IMG/VR virus record: IMGVR_UViG_3300043436_005236
Span: 1 to 64,000 of that record
DNA: 64,000 nucleotides
Origin: a virus
Strand: one strand, 5' to 3'
Below, one piece after another: positions 1 through 8,691 of the stretch (the first letter of the stretch is position 1; every line of letters begins with the position of its first letter). Below the pieces are notes generated by a model. It had not been told where the DNA came from and made no database searches. It saw nothing but the letters and a program-made list of their open reading frames with translations. Made by a program: the position numbers and the translations under genes.

Positions 1-128
1 CATCTAATATACCTGATGTTATACCGTCAGATGCTAAATCGTACCCTGGTGATATTGATACCGAATCCAAGACAAAAGTATTAGATATGTCAGTAAATAA
101 TACAGATATATACGGTAGTTATTATTAA
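1..128 (+). CDS. gp14-like neck protein paralogue, 3' end only (5' end outside window)
   Basis: The first complete codon is at base 3 and the frame reads 41 residues to a TAA at 126-128. These residues match the C-terminus of the protein at 57297-58070: 33 of 41 positions are identical, including the shared ending KVLDMSVNNTDIYGSYY. This fragment is therefore the tail end of a second copy of that neck-like gene. Third codon positions differ between the copies, so the duplication is not recent. Both copies are read on the plus strand and end tail-to-tail against a long minus-strand structural gene. Only the C-terminus is visible, so the function is inferred from the paralogue. Confidence 0.8.
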   Translation, partial: SNIPDVIPSDAKSYPGDIDTESKTKVLDMSVNNTDIYGSYY

Positions 129-137
129 TAGATTGCA

Positions 138-2729
138 CTATAATGGCTGCAATTTAAGACCATACATAGGTCCATTGTCTCGCTTTATCTTTAAAAACGT
201 ATCTACACCGTTAGTACTCAACATAGCTGGAGATATAGATAGACTGCTTAGACCTACTCTTAATACACTCTCATCAATACCTATAGCTATTTCTTGGGCT
301 GAGAGTGTTTCAACTCTATGTCCTATAGCCATGCTTCTATAATGATAAGCTGTAGATCCAAATCCTACAACCGCGGTATCTCTATCAAACCCTTCACAAC
401 TTGGTCCTAGAGCAAATCTTGAAACTACACCTCCGGATTCTTTTAATTCTGACTGTGTGGTAGGATAACGCTCATATGAGAAAAGCTGCAAACCAGCTAC
501 TGGTCTATGTACAGGGTCTTTGTTTCCAGCATAAACATACAGCTGTAAATCAGAAGAAGAAATAGGAGCAAATGAAGCAAATTCCAATCCGCTTTTCATA
601 ATTGGCGGCAGCGTATAATTAACACCATTACTTGACCAAATACCGAACTTATTATTACGGAATGCTGGACTAATGTTGTTTACTATATATCCATTTAGAT
701 CCACAGAAGATAGTCCATTAGGTGGTGTTGTTAAACTGAAAGTACCATTCGTTATTCCCGGTCTATCCAAGAAAAATTCTATGTTTGGGGTTGCGAATTT
801 CTGGAGTCGAGATTCTTCTGTTCCTCTTTGTTGGCCTAACCGTATTATAACTTCAGTTGGCGAAGATCTGTATATATACCCGTCATATGATTGTTGTGAG
901 TAATTTCGCGTTGATGGTATGATTTCCCCGTTTGCTCCTCGTACCATACCATACTGACTTTTTAAACTATCTGGCGTTAGTCCATTATAGTTAATAGCAC
1001 TTAAGTCTCTAGAATCAGACAACAACACAATAACAGGAAGACTCTCGTAAAGAAACGGTAGTTTTGCTGATAACAAGGGAGTATTAGCTGTATTAAACAC
1101 TAACTCACAACTATTACGCATAGATACGGTATTATAACCTCCTTTTGAACTTAAAGAAATAATTTGCGAGTCAGGAACTAATAGCGGATCTCCTGGTAGT
1201 CTTATAACCTCTGCTGTGTTTATTACACTGTTTGTAAAGGCTGGTACAAGACTTGCGCGTGTTGTAGTAGCTCCCAGCCAGTTATCTATTGAGAGATTAA
1301 ACGGCTGTAATCTAAAATGCTTCGTTGCAGTTGCGGGTAGAGCTTGACCTGCAGGTATATCTGCATTAGATTGTGCTGTGCCCGTATCGTTTACTGAAAT
1401 AATTTTTGCGGGAAACGATGCAGCTGTAAATCCTATCTTTCTTAAGGACTCGTTATCTATACCAGTAGGGGAGACAGAAAAATATATTATTTTACCAACA
1501 GTTAGACTTGTATTATAGCTACTTGTCCAAACTGCTAGGTAATTGCTATCACTTACTGGGTCGACTGTATAAGGCGGTGCTATCTGGTTTGCAGTTAAAG
1601 ATGCTCCGTATGCAGCAACAATAGGCGCTGTTACTTCAGGTCCTCTAAATGCTTGTGTATGTTGTGTGATGCGCTGCGACGTGTGAGTATAACCTCCGTT
1701 AATTGTTTGATATCCACCACCGGCGCCGTTTTGAATTAAGTGAAAGTGATCTGACCCATTAGTAAACTTAGGATGACCGCCCTGTAGCGTTAATCCGTGA
1801 ACAAAGTTACCTCTACCTACTGTAGTGAAGGGTGTACCAGGATCTTGTGGTTGAATTGATTCGATTTTTAACTCTGCAGCTACTCCTGAAATATTTTGTT
1901 CTGCTAATGGCTTCGTAACGAAGGTATTATTTCTAAACTCCAAAGAGATACTTCCAGAGTTATACCCGCCGCCTCCTATAAACGATGTAATTGAAATTGG
2001 AGAGCCTCCAAAAGGCGTATAAGTAACACTAAGTCTATTAGTACTTGTACTCCAAATTCCTACAGCATCACCTTCTAAGAAACTGTTAGTTTGCGTTGCA
2101 GATAAATTTAAGACGCAATTAGTTCCTGGTGTAACAGCAACCATCGTCATTCGTCCTGCTCTTTGTAGATTAGCAGTTAGGCTGTTACCTATAGTAACAG
2201 ATAGAACTTTACCTTGGTAAATTGTTTGTGGCTTAACCGTATTTAGGGTAGTAGCGAATACATTAGCTCCGGTAAGATTACTAACTACTGCTGAGCTCAA
2301 TAATACATTATTTGTAGATAGGTAGTTAGTTACAGTTTGCAGTGAATTAGCGCTAGTAGACGCTACATAAGCATGTGTATTATTCCAATTACCGCTATTT
2401 GAGATTACTATAGAGTTTATTACTCCGTTATTTAAATTCCATATACTACTATTACTTTGTACAAGAGAAGTGCTACCATCCCAACTAGCACTATTTGAGA
2501 TTAATATAGAGTTTATTGTCCCGGTATTTTGATTCCATATACTACTATTACTTTGTACGAGAGAGGTACTATTATTCCAACCAGCACTACTCGACTTTAC
2601 AAAAGTATATGTACGCTCCCAATTTCCACTTAATGACTCTCCTGGAATACCTAATATAGATTGCGCGTCAGTTAAAGTATTTGACGTAAGTAAATCATCA
2701 ATGTGTTGTTGTACAAAGAAATTAGCCAT
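138..2729 (-). CDS. tail fibre / adhesin-like protein with W-repeat N-terminus and YadA-head-like C-terminus
   Basis: An 863-residue protein, probably a fibre or receptor-binding component. The N-terminus (about 51-114) holds two 32-residue tandem repeats sharing STSLVQSNSSIWN and ISNS motifs, with Trp spaced about every 16 residues, a pattern suited to a trimeric fibre shaft. The long middle is Ser/Thr/Asn-rich with predicted beta character. Near the C-terminus, the run around AVVGFGSTAYHYRSMAIGH and AIGIDE resembles the left-handed helical repeats of YadA-type adhesin heads. The stop is 9 bases from the stop of the neck-gene fragment. The ATG is preceded by TTAAATAAACAAT and no Shine-Dalgarno sequence. 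It is the last gene of the minus-strand fibre cluster. The fibre role is inferred from composition and context; the receptor is unknown. Confidence 0.65.
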   Translation of the reverse strand: MANFFVQQHIDDLLTSNTLTDAQSILGIPGESLSGNWERTYTFVKSSSAGWNNSTSLVQSNSSIWNQNTGTINSILISNSASWDGSTSLVQSNSSIWNLNNGVINSIVISNSGNWNNTHAYVASTSANSLQTVTNYLSTNNVLLSSAVVSNLTGANVFATTLNTVKPQTIYQGKVLSVTIGNSLTANLQRAGRMTMVAVTPGTNCVLNLSATQTNSFLEGDAVGIWSTSTNRLSVTYTPFGGSPISITSFIGGGGYNSGSISLEFRNNTFVTKPLAEQNISGVAAELKIESIQPQDPGTPFTTVGRGNFVHGLTLQGGHPKFTNGSDHFHLIQNGAGGGYQTINGGYTHTSQRITQHTQAFRGPEVTAPIVAAYGASLTANQIAPPYTVDPVSDSNYLAVWTSSYNTSLTVGKIIYFSVSPTGIDNESLRKIGFTAASFPAKIISVNDTGTAQSNADIPAGQALPATATKHFRLQPFNLSIDNWLGATTTRASLVPAFTNSVINTAEVIRLPGDPLLVPDSQIISLSSKGGYNTVSMRNSCELVFNTANTPLLSAKLPFLYESLPVIVLLSDSRDLSAINYNGLTPDSLKSQYGMVRGANGEIIPSTRNYSQQSYDGYIYRSSPTEVIIRLGQQRGTEESRLQKFATPNIEFFLDRPGITNGTFSLTTPPNGLSSVDLNGYIVNNISPAFRNNKFGIWSSNGVNYTLPPIMKSGLEFASFAPISSSDLQLYVYAGNKDPVHRPVAGLQLFSYERYPTTQSELKESGGVVSRFALGPSCEGFDRDTAVVGFGSTAYHYRSMAIGHRVETLSAQEIAIGIDESVLRVGLSSLSISPAMLSTNGVDTFLKIKRDNGPMYGLKLQPL
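2388..2579 (-). repeat. two tandem 96-nt coding repeats in fibre N-terminus
   Basis: Residues 51-82 and 83-114 of the fibre protein are near-identical 32-residue units beginning with Trp. The DNA is also highly similar, so this is a recent or maintained tandem duplication. A degenerate third unit follows. Confidence 0.7.
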
Positions 2730-2767
2730 ATTGTTTATTTAATGTAATAATATATATTTAACAGCTC

Positions 2768-3784
2768 CTATTTTTTTTCACACCACGAATAATTAACATA
2801 AAAATCTAACTTATTATTTCTACTCGGTACTTCAGTAACAGTATCTCCAATACCGTATATATCAAACTTGTCATTAATAAAATTATACAGACATAGTGGA
2901 AATTGTAATTTTGTAGCTAAAAATCCCTCTTGATTAAACTCATAAGGGTAAAACGATGAAATATTGCGAGTCAGCAGTAATGTATTAATTTCGTTATAGA
3001 GGCCTATAGGTGTAGCTGCAACATTGTAAAAAGCAGTCGATACGGTGACTGTTTTTGTATCGTGATTAATTGAACTAGATAATTCCGTCGCGTTAAACGT
3101 AGAATAATTTCTATTTACAATACTATAATCTGAAATACGTGGCCATTTTTCACCAAATTGCGGTAGAGGCTCATCGTTTCTTAACAGCATTAATTGATTA
3201 TCCTTACGATATACTTCACTGTATGGGAAGCTATACGAGACACTACTTATAGGTATAATAAAGCTTGTATCTTTAGTATAAAATGTAAGATCATTAGATA
3301 TAGCGCTGTATCGGTTTAGCTTAACCCTGTATTCAAAAACAATATACTGCCCAGGCTCAATTTCAACACTAGTTAGGAAGACATTCCTCGAAAAACAATC
3401 ACCGTCACTTTTAGAACCTACACCAAATTCATTTAAATTTATCGAGCTCCGCGCTGACGGTAAAGGATCGGTAACAAAATATGAGTAATAAACACGAGAA
3501 GAAATATTTTCAGCATAAGTCTGTATATCGCTACTTTCTATATTACAAAGCTCGCTACGCTGTATAATATTTGTTAACCCGTACCCTTCCGTACCAGGTT
3601 TTTCACGACTCGTACCGAGATGGAGGTATTTAATGAGATTTGTTATATCATTATCATACAAAGCAGATAACCCCCCTGAAAGAATAGTATTTTTACACCA
3701 CCCTGACTCAAATATAGTATTGGTTTTTTCGAGTACTTTAATATTATACTCACCAAAAAGCTCTGTTTTGCATTCTATTTTCAT
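2768..3784 (-). CDS. putative virion structural protein, tail-fibre region
   Basis: 338 residues. I do not recognise a named family with certainty. The N-terminal half has the layout of many phage tail-tip or fibre-associated proteins: a short beta region, then LSGGLSALYDND, then LHLGTSREKPG and a series of short beta segments around a VYYSYFVTDP motif. It is read in the minus-strand fibre operon and its start abuts the previous gene's stop at 3784, so the two are probably translated together. No signal peptide or membrane segment is visible. A fibre or adhesin accessory role is inferred mainly from context. Confidence 0.5.
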   Translation of the reverse strand: MKIECKTELFGEYNIKVLEKTNTIFESGWCKNTILSGGLSALYDNDITNLIKYLHLGTSREKPGTEGYGLTNIIQRSELCNIESSDIQTYAENISSRVYYSYFVTDPLPSARSSINLNEFGVGSKSDGDCFSRNVFLTSVEIEPGQYIVFEYRVKLNRYSAISNDLTFYTKDTSFIIPISSVSYSFPYSEVYRKDNQLMLLRNDEPLPQFGEKWPRISDYSIVNRNYSTFNATELSSSINHDTKTVTVSTAFYNVAATPIGLYNEINTLLLTRNISSFYPYEFNQEGFLATKLQFPLCLYNFINDKFDIYGIGDTVTEVPSRNNKLDFYVNYSWCEKK

Positions 3785-5055
3785 TATAAGTAGATAATAT
3801 TATATTTGTTATTAGAGTTTATATTAGATGTATATTCTCCTATAGGTATAGTATTTAATTCTTTAATATATGCTACAGGACTATTAGTAGACATTAATAT
3901 CCATTTATTATTGAAAGAACTTAAAGAAAGTGTATGTGTATTATCCAAACTCTTATATTCAAAATAATTTGTTCTATAGAGTATTTCATTTAACCCTATT
4001 ACACTTAATTTATAACCGAAGTTAAAAATATCATCCGTAACACTCCCACTCACATCAAATCCTGACAGCACACCCTTAACAAAATTAACACTCAAAGTAG
4101 CAGTATCTGTTTGGTCTGTTATATAAGCTGGCGCAAAAATTTCTTTAGGTGGTGAAATAAACACAGGCTCGAAAGGTATTTCAGATACACCAATATCATT
4201 AGGTATAATTGTTGTTGCAGCCTTAATATCTAACGTAGTTAAAGGTACCACCTCACTTCCAAAATCAAAAACTGGCTGGTATGCTTTTCCTTCTACATGG
4301 AAATTCTGAATATAACTAACAGGCACTGCACTTATAGATGTAGAGCTTATCGGCTTGGTAAAAATTACACCTGGGCGTAAAAACGCACTACCGGGAATTC
4401 CGAGAGTAACATTTTGTGTTAAAATATTCGTATACTGTTCAAGAGGCGATCGTCTATAATCAATGTATATTGTTCTACCTAAGTTTCCAAGTCTAGCGCG
4501 CATTGTTTTTTTCACGCCATCTACAATAGAAAAATTCGTTAATGCATAGTTTACCGAATACATATTGTAGCTATAAAAGGTTCTATCACCGTATGCGGGT
4601 GACGGGCCGCGAATTGATACAGAATTCGGTATTCTCTGGTCTTCAGACTTACCATCACGTAAAATAAATCCAGAATATGTTGTAGAAAGCGCAAAACACC
4701 CAGTAGAATCAAACCCCACCCCTAAAACTGCGCCTGAAAGACCACCATCTTCATAACGAAGACTAAAAATAGATGTTTGATCTGGTCGCCTAAACAAATC
4801 ACCATTCGGTCTAGTGATTATATCTAAACTTTCATTATTATTCGTATACCCTAGGTTAATACCGAAAGATTGACTTCGTGGCACTATGCTGTTATCTTGT
4901 AAAAAAAATACAAACCCGAACTCTGTTTCTGGCGTTATTTTATCAAGATAATAATCAAAAGACCATACTATATCATAGTATGGTGAAAAACCTCTCTCAT
5001 AAAGCAAAACAGATTTTGCAGTGTATAGATCTAAAAATGAGGAGTTATCTTCCAT
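3784..5055 (-). CDS. L-type-lectin-like (concanavalin A-like) structural protein
   Basis: 423 residues. The first 160 residues have the arrangement of an L-type lectin or concanavalin A-like jelly roll: a beta strand ending FDYYLD, then EFGFVFFLQD, GINLGYTN, and the diagnostic-looking GAVLGVGFDSTGCFAL followed by SIRGP. In phages such domains are usually virion-borne carbohydrate binders. The C-terminal half is beta-rich and unassigned. Its stop overlaps the start of the next gene by one base and it lies within the fibre cluster, which supports a host-surface or glycan-binding role. CATAAATAACATT precedes the ATG. The lectin assignment is from motif shape, not a search. Confidence 0.55.
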   Translation of the reverse strand: MEDNSSFLDLYTAKSVLLYERGFSPYYDIVWSFDYYLDKITPETEFGFVFFLQDNSIVPRSQSFGINLGYTNNNESLDIITRPNGDLFRRPDQTSIFSLRYEDGGLSGAVLGVGFDSTGCFALSTTYSGFILRDGKSEDQRIPNSVSIRGPSPAYGDRTFYSYNMYSVNYALTNFSIVDGVKKTMRARLGNLGRTIYIDYRRSPLEQYTNILTQNVTLGIPGSAFLRPGVIFTKPISSTSISAVPVSYIQNFHVEGKAYQPVFDFGSEVVPLTTLDIKAATTIIPNDIGVSEIPFEPVFISPPKEIFAPAYITDQTDTATLSVNFVKGVLSGFDVSGSVTDDIFNFGYKLSVIGLNEILYRTNYFEYKSLDNTHTLSLSSFNNKWILMSTNSPVAYIKELNTIPIGEYTSNINSNNKYNIIYL

Positions 5056-5059
5056 AATG

Positions 5060-5296
5060 TTATTTATGCTTTACAAACACACAGGTAATTCCTTTTTCAC
5101 CTTTAAATTTTGTAATATGTGTGAGCTTAAACCCAAGCTTTTTATATTCTTTATATATAGTTTTAAAGTATTCTTTTTCGATATTTAAAATAACACTTTT
5201 ACGTTTTTCGTCAACTAGAACGAAATCTGTAAACTCTTCTCCGAGCGTGAAAGCTTTTTCTTTATGACCCACATATTTATTTATACACTTAAACAA
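5060..5296 (-). CDS. small hypothetical protein
   Basis: Up to 78 residues, Lys-rich, with a compact alpha/beta pattern (KEYFKTIYKEYKKLGFKLTHI, then a short beta strand ending CVFVKHK). I do not recognise it. No ATG is available: the longest reading starts at TTG (5296), overlapping the 53-codon gene upstream by 16 bases. A GTG at 5272 lies just after an exact TATAAATA at 5278-5285 and could be the real start, giving 70 residues. It sits between fibre genes and could be a small chaperone or a moron; nothing in the sequence decides. Confidence 0.5.
   Translation of the reverse strand: MFKCINKYVGHKEKAFTLGEEFTDFVLVDEKRKSVILNIEKEYFKTIYKEYKKLGFKLTHITKFKGEKGITCVFVKHK
5278..5285 (-). promoter_or_regulatory. 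T4-type late promoter octamer TATAAATA
   Basis: Exact TATAAATA on the minus strand, 5 bases before the possible GTG start of the small gene at 5272. It matches the T4 late-promoter -10 octamer, although the spacing to the start codon is too short for an ordinary leader. Confidence 0.4.
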
Positions 5297-5442
5297 TCTA
5301 CTACCTGCTTTACCTTAGCGTGTAGATTAACTATATCTTCAAAAGTTACACTATCTGATAGAGATACTTTGTAATTCTCGAGTATTATTTTGAGTTTATA
5401 AAAATCTTCTTCATTAAGACCCTCAATAATTATTTCATTCAT
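5281..5442 (-). CDS. short hypothetical protein (53 codons)
   Basis: An ATG at 5442 opens a 53-residue frame beginning MNEIIIEGLNEEDFYKLK and ending VVDCLSV before TAA at 5281-5283. The start is 4 bases after the stop of the collar-domain fibre (5446) and the end overlaps the next small frame, so it fits the tight minus-strand operon. The composition is acidic N-terminally and mostly helical. No family is recognised. Support comes from an unbroken frame, good packing and lack of any other gene in the interval. Confidence 0.55.
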   Translation of the reverse strand: MNEIIIEGLNEEDFYKLKIILENYKVSLSDSVTFEDIVNLHAKVKQVVDCLSV

Positions 5443-5445
5443 AAT

Positions 5446-7116
5446 TTATAAAGTATAGCCGATAACGCGAATTGTAACGGAGTTTGTTGTCTGGTTTGTA
5501 TTGCTTATTCTTAACGCAGTTGTCAAATCACCAGTTGATGTAGCAGATAAAGGTATTGTTGCCTGCTGGCTTGTAACGCGAGAATGACCACCGATTGCAT
5601 TAATTAAAAATTCTGTTGATCCTACAGCTTGACTCGCTGTAGGATTAAGAAGACTAGTATTCGGAGCAGAACATACAATTCTTAAATCAGTGCCTTTAAA
5701 CATATCACTATTAGCATTCCAACAATCAATAATAAGATTTTTCGCTTCAGGAGGCACACTATACATACCACCACCATTAACAATAGCACCATCCTTATTT
5801 GTTATATAAGGATATGCAGAAATAGTGAAATTGATCCCTGATGTCGCAGTGTATGAATTTACTACCGTACATGGTGTTTCGAAAAATGCAATCGAAGAGG
5901 AAGTAGCATTATAAGCAGGTCGTGTGCCAGGTGCTAGAACCGCTTTTGTTCCTGCAGGTATAGAAGGCCTACCAGTGACCCGACCATACTCATCCACTGT
6001 AATACCGCCAAAAAATGTTGAAGCAGATTCTAACGTGGTTGTTAGTGATAAATTAAAATTACCTGACAAATACGAAACAGTACTATCAGTAATATCTACA
6101 CTATCGCGTGTTGCAGAAAGGGGAGAATTAAATTTAATAAAAGACGTAAAAACACTATCTGGTCTTGCTTTTATTATATAAAGTACACCAGTAGCGCTAA
6201 TTGTTGAGGTACCTGTATTTAAATTATACTTAGTAGATGCACCGGGGGAATCTTGTACACCGTAAAGTACAGTATTTGTAAAATCAGGTACATTGAATGA
6301 TGTTAAATTACCGCCATATGTAGTCCCAATAACAGCTGATAACGTGCGATAATCTGCCCCTAAAACAGACTGCCCATTGCATAAAAGCCAACCACTCGGT
6401 GCGTTAGCTGCAGAAATAAATGGCATAATAGTACCAACAGGTACTTGACCAGCTGACCCTGCTACAACGACTGAAGTACTAGGTACAGCTTCTTTCCATG
6501 TGAATTGACCGGTAGCATCTGTTGCAAGATAATAACCGTTTTCCACACCACCACTAGGCCACTCATATGACTGGTTGCCAATTTTAAATTCTGCTGGTAA
6601 AGATAACCCATTACTACCAGTTATAGTAATACTATCTACAGCTATATCAGGGCTAAGAGAGATTCTATTATTACCATCTAGAGTAATAGAATTACCTAGT
6701 CCAGCGGGATCAAACACCCCGGCGGAAAGTTTATTAACTGTTACTTGATTGTTAGTAGAAATATTAATCGTTCCATTACCTGGAGTGTATGAACCTCCAA
6801 CTATTTCCCAATTATCAATAACTGTAGACAGGCCTGATCCTTTATATCTATATAGTTTTTTTGTATTTGTACTAAAAGCTATATCACCTTCCGCTACGCT
6901 TGGTAATGTTGTTATGTCGTTTGTAGAAACAAGATTGTTATTTGCAACAATATTACCACCGAGTGTCTGGCCATCACCAATATATAATCTTTTGGTGTCT
7001 GTTGTATAGCCGAGCTCGCCCTCGCTCAAAATAATATTCCGTCTATCAGCATCAATACCTCGACGTACAAGAAGCTTGAGTAGAGTGTTTTCAAATATTT
7101 CAATTTTTTTAGCCAT
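5446..7116 (-). CDS. tail fibre with Mtd-N-like N-terminus and phage tail-collar domain
   Basis: 556 residues. Residues about 13-55 (LVRRG...RNIILSEGELGYTTDTKRLYIGDGQTLGG) match the short beta N-terminal domain typical of the major tropism determinant family, which attaches fibres to the tail. A second, weaker GDIAFSTNTKKLYRYKG unit follows. Residues about 225-285 contain a tail-collar domain: VPVGTIMPFI, APSGWLLCNGQ, YGG and FNVPDFTN. The remainder is beta-rich and probably the receptor-binding tip. It shares its N-terminal domain with the next upstream gene (7128-8237), so the two may use the same attachment site. It is co-transcribed with the fibre cluster. Confidence 0.8.
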   Translation of the reverse strand: MAKKIEIFENTLLKLLVRRGIDADRRNIILSEGELGYTTDTKRLYIGDGQTLGGNIVANNNLVSTNDITTLPSVAEGDIAFSTNTKKLYRYKGSGLSTVIDNWEIVGGSYTPGNGTINISTNNQVTVNKLSAGVFDPAGLGNSITLDGNNRISLSPDIAVDSITITGSNGLSLPAEFKIGNQSYEWPSGGVENGYYLATDATGQFTWKEAVPSTSVVVAGSAGQVPVGTIMPFISAANAPSGWLLCNGQSVLGADYRTLSAVIGTTYGGNLTSFNVPDFTNTVLYGVQDSPGASTKYNLNTGTSTISATGVLYIIKARPDSVFTSFIKFNSPLSATRDSVDITDSTVSYLSGNFNLSLTTTLESASTFFGGITVDEYGRVTGRPSIPAGTKAVLAPGTRPAYNATSSSIAFFETPCTVVNSYTATSGINFTISAYPYITNKDGAIVNGGGMYSVPPEAKNLIIDCWNANSDMFKGTDLRIVCSAPNTSLLNPTASQAVGSTEFLINAIGGHSRVTSQQATIPLSATSTGDLTTALRISNTNQTTNSVTIRVIGYTL

Positions 7117-7127
7117 AATCGTAATAG

Positions 7128-8237
7128 TTAGTATGTAAAGACAGGAATTGCAAATCGTGAAATTTCACTACCATCTTGTGCTTCTGTTCCTTCAAACGTA
7201 ACAAACCCAGCAGAAGAAAGCATAACAGCGAGACCATTACTCGAGACGACTGTAAATTGTGTTTGTTGTGTAAGCGGGGTGTTGTTTTCTATCTGCGTAG
7301 GCATACCGTTAAAAACGGATAATAAAGAAGAACTACTCACATTACAAGAAAGCACACCGGTAATTGTTGCAGCCGCGCTTGTTATTTGACCAAAGGTATT
7401 ATAATCTAAAGTCTTGAAGTAATTATTACCCGGTGACATGTGGATAGGTCTTAATTTTATAATACCTGTATCATTAAATAGCGTATCGTTATCAACATTA
7501 ATAACATTTGTCTTTATAGTATTACCATCAATAGTAAACCCATCCCCAAGTACATCGTTGTTAAAGCTAGCTACATTAACTACACTATCAGGAATATTGG
7601 TAATAGTGAGCATATCACTAGATGAACCAAAATATGTAGGATCAGCATCAATTTCTATCTGTGATTCTCCAGTAGTAGTGCTAAAACCACCTTTAATGCC
7701 TCTACCGAATGAGAATTCTGATATATTTGTGTGATTAATAACATTAACACCTATTTGGTTATTTTGTACTTTTAATGTTGTATCTATATTAGCAGAAAGA
7801 CCAGACGATGTAGCGACAATACCACCATAAGCAGCACTATCGGCAAATTTTGTACCTGTAATACCCCTATCTCTTATTTGTAATTTTACATCGTTGTTAA
7901 AATTTAAAGAAGTTTCGTCTGGATTCAAATTATTACTCACCCTAACCCATCCAGATAAGTGACCAAAATACGAACCGGTTAATTGGTAGATTTCTGTACC
8001 AGCATAAATAAAATCATTTGTAACAGCGTTTTCTTGATTTACAAGATTTGTATAAGATTCAATAGGGCTGTGAAAAATATTACTTACTCTTATACCTCCT
8101 GCTGTTATGCCATCACCCACAAAAACACGCTTTATATCAGTCGCATATCCCAACTCACCCTGTTCAAGGACAACAGACTGTCTTTGTTCGTTTGTACCGC
8201 GTCTAATTTTAAGTTTTATAATTGTTACATCAGGCAT
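7128..8237 (-). CDS. tail fibre protein with Mtd-N-like N-terminal domain
   Basis: 369 residues. It begins with IKLKIRRG...RQSVVLEQGELGYATDIKRVFVGDGITAGG, the same N-terminal attachment-type domain as the downstream collar fibre. The rest is Asn/Ser/Thr-rich beta sequence without a collar motif, so this is probably a partner fibre or shaft segment. The start is preceded by TTAAATAAATACAATAGGAT; AGGA lies immediately before the ATG, too close for normal Shine-Dalgarno spacing. No reverse transcriptase is present, so the Mtd-like domain is not evidence of a diversity-generating retroelement here. Confidence 0.7.
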   Translation of the reverse strand: MPDVTIIKLKIRRGTNEQRQSVVLEQGELGYATDIKRVFVGDGITAGGIRVSNIFHSPIESYTNLVNQENAVTNDFIYAGTEIYQLTGSYFGHLSGWVRVSNNLNPDETSLNFNNDVKLQIRDRGITGTKFADSAAYGGIVATSSGLSANIDTTLKVQNNQIGVNVINHTNISEFSFGRGIKGGFSTTTGESQIEIDADPTYFGSSSDMLTITNIPDSVVNVASFNNDVLGDGFTIDGNTIKTNVINVDNDTLFNDTGIIKLRPIHMSPGNNYFKTLDYNTFGQITSAAATITGVLSCNVSSSSLLSVFNGMPTQIENNTPLTQQTQFTVVSSNGLAVMLSSAGFVTFEGTEAQDGSEISRFAIPVFTY

Positions 8238-8262
8238 ATCCTATTGTATTTATTTAATCGAT

Positions 8263-8685
8263 CTATGCTTCGTTGAGAATTTCCGGCCATGTATTTTTTA
8301 TATCTATAATATTGTCAGGAAGATCAATTTTTGTGACATCACGTAACGCAGCTTTGAGCGTTTTTATATTATTAATCTTTTCGCTATTGTCTTGTTCAAG
8401 AGCTAGCATAAATTTATAATCCAACTCTTTTAACTTTTTATTTCTTGCTACACGCCAACAATCTTTTTGTATTTGCTTAGCCTTAAGTATATTGATAGAC
8501 ACATGCATATTATCATCTATCTCCCACGCATCACGAAAATATCCATCCGGTAATGCTGAATCATCAATAATATTATACTTTGAACTAGCTGGTATAGTAA
8601 GAGCTATTACTTGATCTAGTGAGACACCCTCTGCTGGCGTGACGATACAAATTTCTTCTTCTGTTTTATATACTACTATATTCAC
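8263..8685 (-). CDS. tail fibre assembly chaperone-like protein
   Basis: 140 residues. The C-terminal half has the pattern of tail-fibre assembly or chaperone proteins: a helix KAKQIQKDCWRVARNKKLKELD, then DYKFMLALEQ, a spacer, and KAALRDVTKIDLP followed by the terminal WPEIL. This is the arrangement of the Caudo_TAP-like C-terminal segment (RN..L...D......D........YRQ.LRD....). The N-terminal 70 residues include GYFRDAWEIDD. It lies between two fibre genes, which is the usual place for such a chaperone. Its job would be to help fibre trimers fold; this is inferred from motif and position. Confidence 0.7.
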   Translation of the reverse strand: MNIVVYKTEEEICIVTPAEGVSLDQVIALTIPASSKYNIIDDSALPDGYFRDAWEIDDNMHVSINILKAKQIQKDCWRVARNKKLKELDYKFMLALEQDNSEKINNIKTLKAALRDVTKIDLPDNIIDIKNTWPEILNEA

Positions 8686-8691
8686 AACATT

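Noticed and set aside
5446-8237. Diversity-generating retroelement suggested by Mtd-like domains
   Set aside because: No reverse transcriptase, no adenine-biased variable repeat pair seen in the window.
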